Source: Candidatus Hydrogenedentota bacterium (GTDB taxonomy: Bacteria > Hydrogenedentota > Hydrogenedentia > Hydrogenedentiales > CAITNO01). From it: a DNA stretch of 6,513 bases. Each line of letters opens with the position of its first letter. Within the stretch, counting starts at the first letter, position 1. The stretch covers positions 1 through 6,513 of the forward strand of contig CAIXUF010001337.1 of assembly GCA_903922535.1 (NCBI GenBank). Direction: 5' to 3'. Made by a program: the position numbers and the translations under genes. The notes under the pieces are model-generated. The model saw nothing but the letters and a program-made list of their open reading frames with translations, did no database searches and was not told the origin of the DNA. Shown here piece after piece: positions 1 through 5,884 of the stretch.

Positions 1-759
1 CAGCATGGCCGTCAGCCGCGGGATGATTTCCCGGTCGCCCAGGCGCGCCAGCGCGCGCGCGGCCGGCGCTGAAAGCTCCACCGCACGATCTCCGAAGAGC
101 GGCGTCAGCAGCGGGATTCCCGTGGTGTACTTGTTGAGCCCGGCCAGTGTGGCGGCCAGCGCGCGCGCCTTGCGGTTGCCGCTTTCCAGGCCCTGGCGCA
201 GCAGCGACTCCGACACCGGCTCGTCGATAAGGTACAGCGCCTTGGACGCAGTCAACTGCACGGTGATGTCGTTGGTCTCGGCAAGCTGCTTGAGGTACTT
301 GGTGGCGTCGCGGTTCTTGTTCAGGGCAAGCAGGACCGCCGCCTCCATCTTCAGTTCCTGGTCGTCGTTCGCCGCGCCGTATATCTCGACCGCGCGCGCC
401 ATGGCCCGCTCGACCACGCGCTGCAGCTCGGGCCGGAGCGCCTGCTTCTCCTCTGCCTTGAAGCTCTTCTCCTCGACCTTTCCACCCTGCACCTGGATCT
501 CTTCCACCATGTCAAGCGGGTAGGGCTCAATGTCGCCCTTTTGCGTCTGCACGTTGATGACGCTGGGCAGCACCTCAACAATCTTCACGTTGCTCTTCTT
601 TGCTCCGGACTCCTTGATGACCAAAGTCACCATGGTTTCCGTGCCGACCAGATCCTTGAGCGCGACCGGCGCCGGGGTGCCCGTGATTTTCACATCGGCC
701 GCCGCGGCCGCAACCGCCGCAAGCAGCGCAACCGCCGCCAACACACAGATTCTATTCAT
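1..759 (-). CDS. Exported HEAT-repeat protein (C-terminus beyond the window edge)
   Basis: The reading frame is open from an ATG at 757-759 to the left edge of the window (253 codons, no stop), so only the N-terminal part is present. Residues 1-21 form a clear signal peptide: Asn-Arg after the Met, a hydrophobic Leu/Val/Ala core, and a poly-Ala stretch ending just before Asp22. No lipobox cysteine is visible at the cleavage point. Residues 22 to about 110 look like a beta-rich domain of unknown type. From about residue 132 the protein becomes helical, with HEAT-like units such as KMEAAVLLAL, VQLTASKALYLI, RKARALAATLAGL and LSAPAARALARLGD, spaced about 30 residues apart. Such repeats usually serve as protein-binding scaffolds. 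A purine-rich ribosome site (AGGAAG at 765-770) lies 5 bases before the ATG, which supports this start. The partner and function are unknown. It is probably in the periplasm or outside the cell, and seems transcribed separately from the GH4 gene upstream. Confidence 0.85.
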   Translation of the reverse strand, partial: MNRICVLAAVALLAAVAAAAADVKITGTPAPVALKDLVGTETMVTLVIKESGAKKSNVKIVEVLPSVINVQTQKGDIEPYPLDMVEEIQVQGGKVEEKSFKAEEKQALRPELQRVVERAMARAVEIYGAANDDQELKMEAAVLLALNKNRDATKYLKQLAETNDITVQLTASKALYLIDEPVSESLLRQGLESGNRKARALAATLAGLNKYTTGIPLLTPLFGDRAVELSAPAARALARLGDREIIPRLTAML

Positions 760-867
760 GTTCGCTTCCTTGTCCCCTGAACCGGGATGTGCCCGCGCCC
801 CCCTGACCGGGTCGGTGCGGGTCCTGCCAGACCGTGCGCGCCGGAAATATCCAGACGCGCGATCATA

Positions 868-897
868 ATATTAATGACTTCGCGGGGGTCCTGTCCA
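868..897 (-). promoter_or_regulatory. Candidate sigma70-like promoter for the HEAT-repeat gene
   Basis: On the minus strand, TGGACA (892-897, 5 of 6 to TTGACA) is followed after 18 bases by TAATAT (868-873, 4 of 6 to TATAAT). The -10 lies in a conspicuous AT island (865-875) inside otherwise GC-rich DNA, and a second box, TATTAT, overlaps it. The predicted start would leave a leader of about 100 bases before the ATG at 757-759. This is pattern matching only; the organism's promoter consensus is not known. Confidence 0.4.
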
Positions 898-910
898 ACT
901 GGACGCGCAC

Positions 911-944
911 GCCCCGCCGTATCGGCCCCGGGGTTTCGCGGGGC
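911..944 (-). terminator. GC-rich stem-loop just after the GH4 gene, possible terminator
   Basis: The 7-base arms 911-917 (GCCCCGC) and 938-944 (GCGGGGC) are perfectly complementary. The loop contains a nested CCCCGGGG palindrome (926-933), and a competing smaller hairpin (925-929 with 940-944) is possible. The element begins 7 bases after the GH4 stop codon (952-954), where a terminator would be expected. There is no T tract after the stem, so it is not a textbook intrinsic terminator. It could be a Rho-linked or 3'-end-stabilising structure, or chance in GC-rich DNA. Confidence 0.3.
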
Positions 945-951
945 AGGCGGT

Positions 952-2199
952 TCAATGCAGGTCAAAGGACTCCAGTTTCGTCACCTTTTCCAGGTACTTG
1001 CGCGCGCGGACCACCGAATCCACAAAGGGGTTCACCGCCAGCGCCTGCAGCGCGCAGTTAAAGGATTTTTGCAGATGGGCCTCAATCGTCAGCCGGTCGC
1101 TTTCCTTGATGGCCCAAAACACACCCTTGAGGAAGCGGGGCAGCATGCCCACCTTGCGCGCTTTCAGCCCCTTGCAGCTTACCAGCGCCGGCACTTCCAC
1201 GCTGCTTTCGTCCGGAAGATCCTTGATCGACCCGTTGTTGGGCAGGCACACGACCGCGGAGACACCGTCCACGCTCTCAAACCCGTGAATGAGCGGCATG
1301 ATCGTCTCTTCGTACCATCCCGCGTTGCGCTGCCGGGTCAGTTCGGGCAGCGCGCACAGGTGCGGGTCCTCGTACATCCGCAGAATCTGCTGTTCCGCCT
1401 CAAACAGCACCTCCGCCCTGAAACGCGCGCAGTTCTGCTGTTTTTTCAGCACTTCAGCCCGGTGGAAATACATCCCCGTCTCGTGTGTCGGAATCATGCG
1501 GAACAGCTCGATCAGGTCGTAGTCGAAGTCCTCCTCCTGCCGCGTTTCGAGCAGTTCCAGCAGTTGGCTCATCCGGCTGCGGCCATCCACCTTCACATCC
1601 TGAATCCAGCCGAGATGGTACAGCCCCACATAATCCACGGTCAGCGCCGCCGGTTCCATCCCCAGCACCGCCGCGATCTTGCGCGTGTACACGCGCGGCA
1701 GGTCGCAGGCGCCGACCACGGTGAGTTTGGTAAGCCGCGCCAGCGCCTCGACAATGATCCCGGACGGGTTGGTCATGTTGATCAGGATCGCCTGCGGATT
1801 GACGCTTTCGACGATCCGGGCGTACTCAAGCACCACCGGAAGCGTGCGCAGCGCGTTCGTGATCGCGCCCGCGCCCAGTTGCTCGCTGCCCACCAGGTTG
1901 AACTGGGGCGGGAGCATTTCATCGCGCAGCCGCGCCTTCATGCCGCCCACCCGCAGATGGTTGATGACGTACTTGGCGCCGGTCACCGCCTTGGTCACGT
2001 CGGTTTCCGCGATTATCTTGATGGGGAAGCCGGCCTTGTCGATCAGCCTGGTGCAAAAGTCCCTTACCACTTCCAGTTTGCGGCCGGGCCGGCCGTGCAG
2101 CACGATTTCCCGCACGGTGAGATTGTGTGAAATGACGGACAGAATGAATTTGGGAATGTATACGCTGCTGCCACCAAGGATCGTGATGCGATCAATCAT
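952..2199 (-). CDS. GH4-family NAD- and metal-dependent glycosidase
   Basis: This is a 415-residue protein of usual GH4 length. GH4 enzymes cleave glycosides by an NAD-dependent oxidation/elimination mechanism using a divalent metal; the family includes 6-phospho-alpha- and beta-glucosidases, alpha-galactosidases and alpha-glucuronidases. Visible hallmarks are the N-terminal Rossmann start ITILGGSSVY (residues 5-14), the RVGG...R..DE segment (83-94), NMTNPSG (141-147), the metal-site cysteine in CDLP (165-168), a metal-ligand histidine in GLYHLGW (192-198, His195), a candidate catalytic tyrosine (Tyr244), and NNGSIKDLPDESSVEVP (321-337). It has no signal peptide, so it is cytoplasmic. Known 6-phospho-alpha-glucosidases of the GlvA type carry CDMP, beta-enzymes CNVP and MelA CHSV, so CDLP leans to an alpha-glucosidase-like site, but GLYH instead of GLNH shows divergence. 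The start at 2197-2199 is preferred because the family begins at this strand; an in-frame ATG at 2269-2271 would add 24 unconserved residues. A GGAG lies 11 bases upstream. The exact substrate is not decided. Confidence 0.9.
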   Translation of the reverse strand: MIDRITILGGSSVYIPKFILSVISHNLTVREIVLHGRPGRKLEVVRDFCTRLIDKAGFPIKIIAETDVTKAVTGAKYVINHLRVGGMKARLRDEMLPPQFNLVGSEQLGAGAITNALRTLPVVLEYARIVESVNPQAILINMTNPSGIIVEALARLTKLTVVGACDLPRVYTRKIAAVLGMEPAALTVDYVGLYHLGWIQDVKVDGRSRMSQLLELLETRQEEDFDYDLIELFRMIPTHETGMYFHRAEVLKKQQNCARFRAEVLFEAEQQILRMYEDPHLCALPELTRQRNAGWYEETIMPLIHGFESVDGVSAVVCLPNNGSIKDLPDESSVEVPALVSCKGLKARKVGMLPRFLKGVFWAIKESDRLTIEAHLQKSFNCALQALAVNPFVDSVVRARKYLEKVTKLESFDLH

Positions 2200-2297
2200 T
2201 CCGGGACGTACTCCGCAAGTGTCCGTTTCCCGCGCTGCGGGGGCCGCGGGCGGGGTGGATGCAATACACATCCAATTCTGCCTCAGGCACGGTTGAA

Positions 2298-2325
2298 ACT
2301 ACAGGTTTTCGACGATCAAAGTCAA
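2298..2325 (-). promoter_or_regulatory. Candidate sigma70-like promoter for the GH4 gene
   Basis: On the minus strand, TTGACT (2320-2325, 5 of 6 to TTGACA) is followed after 16 bases by TGTAGT (2298-2303, 4 of 6 to TATAAT). It lies in a comparatively AT-rich part of the 151-base gap between the helical-repeat gene and the GH4 gene. The transcript would start about 90 bases before the preferred GH4 ATG and would include the upstream in-frame ATG at 2269-2271. The -10 match is weak, so this is tentative. Confidence 0.35.
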
Positions 2326-2350
2326 GAAATGAAACTTGTCCTTTTCATAA

Positions 2351-3241
2351 TTACCGCCGCGCCGCCGCGCTGTTGCGCATTTGCGCCAAAATGGCCGCCG
2401 CGTGGTCGTTTCTTCCCGCCTCCGCCATCAGTTGCGCCGCCAGCGCGGCGCGGCCCGCAAAAAGAAAACGCTCACCCACTGCGGCAAGCAGCGCGGCGCG
2501 CAACTCCGGATCACCCTTTTCCGACAGTGCGGGATCGTGCAGCAACTGGTAGCACTGGTTCGCCGTCTCTTCCTGCCTTTCGGGGGAATCCTTCGTGTCG
2601 CGGAAATAATCCGCATAGGCGGAAAGGGCCTTGTCCATCTTGTCGGCTTTCGCCCACGCCTGCGCCGCCTCCCCGACCATGCCTGCCCGTTCAAAGCCCT
2701 GCGCCGCCTGGCGCATCTTGCCGATCTCCATGTAGAACCGCGCCGCCGTGCCGTAGTCGCCGCAGCGCCACAGCAGTCTCGCCGCCCGCCACGTGTGGCC
2801 CGATTTTGCCAGTTCCTGGGCCGCGCGGTCATATTGTTTGTTCTTGACAAACCACCGTGCCGACTCGGCGGGTTCGTTCATTACGGACAATATCTCACCC
2901 ATCCGGCCGTAACGCTTCTCCCTGCGCAACTGTTCCAGCGTCGCCTTGGGATGTTTCAGTGCGTCCAGTTCCTCTGTGAACCGGTGGTCCTTGTCCGCCT
3001 GCGGATCGTAGACCTCGTGTCCCCTCATCGTACGGCGGATGCGCTGGCGGTGCAGAAAATTCGTGAACCGCAGATAAACCTCATACAGCGGCAGCAGACA
3101 CAGCGCCGTAAATCCGGCCTTCCATGCAACCGCCGCCCACCCCGTCTGCGGAGACAGATCCATCCACCCCTCAACAAGCTTGAGCAGCCAGCCAAGCAGT
3201 CCGTCCCAGTACCAGTTTATCCAGTCAAGCAGAAAGTGCAT
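2351..3241 (-). CDS. Membrane-anchored protein with tandem 13-residue helical (TPR-like) repeats
   Basis: This 296-residue protein is not recognised as a named family. Residues 1-27 are rich in Trp and Leu (WINWYWDGLLGWLLKLVEGW lies within) and look like an amphipathic or membrane-surface helix. Residues about 34-58 form a hydrophobic segment followed by Arg-rich residues (HRQRIRR, 64-70), consistent with one membrane anchor and the rest of the chain in the cytoplasm. Residues 127-217 contain about seven consecutive 13-residue units in exact register, such as AARLLWRCGDYGT, AARFYMEIGKMRQ and AAQGFERAGMVGE. They resemble the A-A..Y...G.. pattern of TPR and other alpha-solenoid proteins, which typically bind other proteins. 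A further helical stretch (246-290) ends the protein. The ATG at 3239-3241 is chosen over an upstream TTG (3296-3298), although its ribosome site (GGAAA, about 8 bases upstream) is weak. It lies between two glycosidase genes with gaps of 128 and 151 bases. A -10-like TAAAAT at 3298-3303 has no convincing -35 partner. Its function is unknown. Confidence 0.8.
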   Translation of the reverse strand: MHFLLDWINWYWDGLLGWLLKLVEGWMDLSPQTGWAAVAWKAGFTALCLLPLYEVYLRFTNFLHRQRIRRTMRGHEVYDPQADKDHRFTEELDALKHPKATLEQLRREKRYGRMGEILSVMNEPAESARWFVKNKQYDRAAQELAKSGHTWRAARLLWRCGDYGTAARFYMEIGKMRQAAQGFERAGMVGEAAQAWAKADKMDKALSAYADYFRDTKDSPERQEETANQCYQLLHDPALSEKGDPELRAALLAAVGERFLFAGRAALAAQLMAEAGRNDHAAAILAQMRNSAAARR

Positions 3242-3369
3242 GGTCAGAATTTCCGTCACTTGCCTCACGACCGGGGCAAGACCCGCAACCACAATCAATT
3301 TTATCCGATACTTGCGCGTTTAGGGTAGCCGGGTTTCCCATTAATTCAAGATTTGGCAACCGCGCCCTG

Positions 3370-5850
3370 TTATTTTGGCAGGGGCCGATATTCCAGGAGC
3401 AGGGAGTCCGGGGCCTTGTCCATGCTTAAAACGACGGCACGCAAGTCGCTGCCTGTCAATGTCTTGGCCGGTGTGGAGGCATAGCCGGGCGACAGGATTA
3501 CCTCGTAGCTCGCGCCAGGGTCGATTTCTTTCAGGGCGCAGGTGAAGCCCGTGTAGGGGGACTGGTGCCTGCGGAACGCCATGACCATTCCGTCACCTTC
3601 GACGGGACGGTGGTACTGAAGCACGCACCAGTCTTTGGGGTTCGTGGTGATGTCCGTCAACGCGTACTGGTTGCCGAAGTAGTACTTGCGGATACGCTTG
3701 CCCTCGGCGATGGCGGCACGCAGCATGTCGCGGGGATAGGTTTCGGGCCGGGTGTCCTCGCAGAAGGAGATGCCCCCGTTGAACCCGCTTCGGAAATTGT
3801 AGGGGTCGGCGCCCATCTGGCCGCTGGCGCTGAAGGGCACGTAGCGGCCCAGCCCGGCGGTCATGACCTGATTCTGCAGCGCCGCCTGATGAAAGTCTTT
3901 GTTCATGAGCGGGGTGATGGTGGCGTCGGTGCGCCACAGGGGAATGGCGCGGGCGCACAGTTCCAAATCGATACGCCCGCCGCCGGAAGCGCAGTTGTCG
4001 ATGGCGATGTCTGGATGGGCGGCGCGCATGTCGTCCCACCAGCGGTACAGGCCCTCCACGTAGCGGATTTCCGCCATGCCCATCCGGTCGGGCCCGGCGG
4101 CGGCGTCAAGTTTCTGCCACAGGGGCACGTAGGACACGGCGTTGTCAATGCGCACCCAACCCAGGCCATAGGCGTCGATGAGCCCGCCGATATAGTCGGT
4201 GATGTACTGCCGCGCTTCGGGAATACCGAGGTTAAACATGCCCCAGCCGCCGCCATCGGGCAACACGACCCATTCGGGATGTTCAACCGCCATGAGTGTC
4301 CCCGGGCAGATCCGTTCCGGCTCAAACCACATCAGGAACTGCATCCCGGCGCGGTGCACGGCCTCCGCGACAGGCTTTAACTGGTTCGGAAACCGGGTCA
4401 GGTTGAAGCCCCGCTCCACGGGCAGGACGTAGTCGCCCACGGTGGGAAAATCGTCTTTCCCATAGTAGGCATCATACCAGTAGCATTCGAACCCCAGATC
4501 CTTGCCCGCGTCCAGATGGGCCAGCGCTTGGGTCTCCGTGCATTGGTCCATTTCATAGAAAGCGGTGCTGAGATGGGCAATCGGGGGAGTGACGACTGCG
4601 CCCCGCACCCTTGGCGAGATGTGGCGCAGCATGGTGGCGCGCCAAAGGTTGCTGGCCCGCGCCGGGTCGTCGCCGGACCAGCGCAGGAGCAATATGCGCG
4701 GCATGCGTATGGATTCGCCGGGATGCAGCGCTATATGCAGGTTTTGCGTGCCCGCCTGCAACGCGACGGTTCCGTCGCGGTTCTCCACGGCCGCCGCCCA
4801 TTGGCCGGTCCAGCCGATGCCCACGAGGGCGCCGCCACCATTCCACTGCACATTGAAGAACGGGCAGGCGCCGGCCGAAGAGCGTCCGGCATTGGGTGCA
4901 AAGGCGCGCCGCTGACCGGGTGCCAAGGGTTCGCTGAAGGGGAGCCAGTCATCCACGCCACCGGTGCTGCGCAGGCTGTGGAAGGTGGCCGTCGAACCGG
5001 GGTCGCACAGGAAGGACGCATCCAGCGCGCGCACCTGTTCCAGGACGGGCGTGTCCGCGTCGCCTTTGTTGGTGAAATGAATCGTCCAATCGACACCGGG
5101 ACTGTCCGTAAACGCCGTGGCAACCGCGTGCACCTCGAGTTTTGTGGCCGGATCCGTCAGGAAGAGCGACCGGCGTTGCCCGCCTTCGATCGCTTCAACC
5201 TCGACGCGGCGATCCCAGGCGGACAGCAGCACGTCGGAAGAGCGGCCGCCGTAGACGAACGAGAACGGCCACTTTGCCTCGATGTCCTCGCCGCGTCCGA
5301 GATTGTCGAGGTAGATTTCGGAGCCGTCCGCCAACACCGCCCGCGCATCGGCCCAGTCGGCCTGGTCAAAGGAACGGCTGTCGCCCCCGTTGTCCACAGT
5401 GAGATCGAACTCTTGCGCCCCTTCCAGTGGCACATCGACCGCACGGGGCGCGGAGCCGGGCCGTACCACGTCCGTTTCGAACAGGCTGCGGCCCGCCGCT
5501 TCAACGTGGAAACGCACCGATGCCACCGACTTGTCCACATTGCGGTCCAGGCCGATATTCGCGCGAAACGCCCTGCCCGGCTGCGGCAGTGTGACATGGA
5601 TCACGGAGTGGGCATTCACGCCGATGCCGTGTTCGTAGGTCTTTTCCCCCAGCCGCATCGGCCCGCCGGCCGTGCCCTTGCGAAGTTTTGTGTCGCCGGG
5701 GCTGTCCTCGTGCAGCACGGCGATGTGGCTGGCCGGCGCCTGCGCGGCATGCTCCGCAAAAGCGCGCTCCGCCCAAGCCAGATTGGACTGCACATCATCG
5801 GTGGTCACGGACAAAACGGCCATCGCCACAAGGGTAACCGCTGAAATCAT
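3370..5850 (-). CDS. Exported GH36-type alpha-galactosidase-like enzyme with N-terminal NPCBM domain
   Basis: This 826-residue protein probably hydrolyses alpha-linked galactosides or related sugars by a retaining mechanism. After a short hydrophobic N-terminus (residues 1-16, probably a signal peptide though it lacks a basic n-region), residues about 41-177 match the NPCBM carbohydrate-binding type: HGIGVNAHS, then a jelly-roll ending in VDNGGD and WADARAVL. A GH36-like N-terminal beta-supersandwich follows (about 180-420), then the TIM barrel (about 430-740) and a C-terminal beta domain. Clan GH-D features are WYDAYYG (458-464), LMWFEPER (506-513), the presumed nucleophile Asp569 in VRIDN, the CASGGGR loop (620-626), and the presumed acid/base Asp642 in WRTDAT. 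The start at 5848-5850 is preferred because AAAGGA lies 5 bases upstream. ATGs at 5854-5856 and 5908-5910 are alternatives; the last overlaps the upstream gene. The gap of 34 bases to that gene suggests an operon. The Lys usually two residues before the nucleophile is Arg here, so the sugar specificity is uncertain. Confidence 0.9.
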   Translation of the reverse strand: MISAVTLVAMAVLSVTTDDVQSNLAWAERAFAEHAAQAPASHIAVLHEDSPGDTKLRKGTAGGPMRLGEKTYEHGIGVNAHSVIHVTLPQPGRAFRANIGLDRNVDKSVASVRFHVEAAGRSLFETDVVRPGSAPRAVDVPLEGAQEFDLTVDNGGDSRSFDQADWADARAVLADGSEIYLDNLGRGEDIEAKWPFSFVYGGRSSDVLLSAWDRRVEVEAIEGGQRRSLFLTDPATKLEVHAVATAFTDSPGVDWTIHFTNKGDADTPVLEQVRALDASFLCDPGSTATFHSLRSTGGVDDWLPFSEPLAPGQRRAFAPNAGRSSAGACPFFNVQWNGGGALVGIGWTGQWAAAVENRDGTVALQAGTQNLHIALHPGESIRMPRILLLRWSGDDPARASNLWRATMLRHISPRVRGAVVTPPIAHLSTAFYEMDQCTETQALAHLDAGKDLGFECYWYDAYYGKDDFPTVGDYVLPVERGFNLTRFPNQLKPVAEAVHRAGMQFLMWFEPERICPGTLMAVEHPEWVVLPDGGGWGMFNLGIPEARQYITDYIGGLIDAYGLGWVRIDNAVSYVPLWQKLDAAAGPDRMGMAEIRYVEGLYRWWDDMRAAHPDIAIDNCASGGGRIDLELCARAIPLWRTDATITPLMNKDFHQAALQNQVMTAGLGRYVPFSASGQMGADPYNFRSGFNGGISFCEDTRPETYPRDMLRAAIAEGKRIRKYYFGNQYALTDITTNPKDWCVLQYHRPVEGDGMVMAFRRHQSPYTGFTCALKEIDPGASYEVILSPGYASTPAKTLTGSDLRAVVLSMDKAPDSLLLEYRPLPK

Positions 5851-5884
5851 AATCATCCTTTCCCAGGCAAGAACAGCGCGCGGA

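Noticed and set aside
41..62. A GCGC-rich alternating tract, considered as a simple repeat or structural element.
   Set aside because: It is inside coding sequence for Ala/Arg-rich helices and is explained by GC-rich codon choice.
5..523. A 172-codon plus-strand frame at the left edge.
   Set aside because: It is Ser/Ala/Arg-rich low-complexity sequence antisense to the signal-peptide and HEAT-repeat protein, which has a good ribosome site and domain pattern.
787..2130. A 447-codon open frame on the plus strand opposite the GH4 gene.
   Set aside because: It is antisense to a clear GH4 gene. The product is rich in His, Arg, Gln and Pro with no recognisable domain, as expected from mirror frames of GC-rich genes with biased third positions.
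2200..2271. A 24-residue N-terminal extension of the GH4 protein from the ATG at 2269-2271.
   Set aside because: The GH4 family begins at its first Rossmann strand, which matches the ATG at 2197-2199. The extension is Ala/Pro/Thr-rich with no family resemblance.
2381..3328. A 315-codon open frame on the plus strand opposite the helical-repeat gene.
   Set aside because: The minus-strand product has a coherent membrane segment and regular repeats, while this frame gives an Arg/Gln/Leu-rich sequence without structure-like pattern.
3331..3345. A small GGG-AAA-CCC inverted repeat after the GH36 gene, considered as a terminator.
   Set aside because: The stem is only three pairs with a three-base loop and no T run follows, so it is too weak to call.
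3565..4380. A 271-codon plus-strand frame rich in Gly, Val and His.
   Set aside because: It is opposite the GH36 catalytic barrel, whose motifs are intact on the minus strand.
4516..5844. A 442-codon open frame on the plus strand opposite the GH36 gene.
   Set aside because: It lies wholly within a convincing glycosidase gene with catalytic motifs. Its own translation is Arg/Gly/His-rich and shows no domain; a codon-bias artefact.
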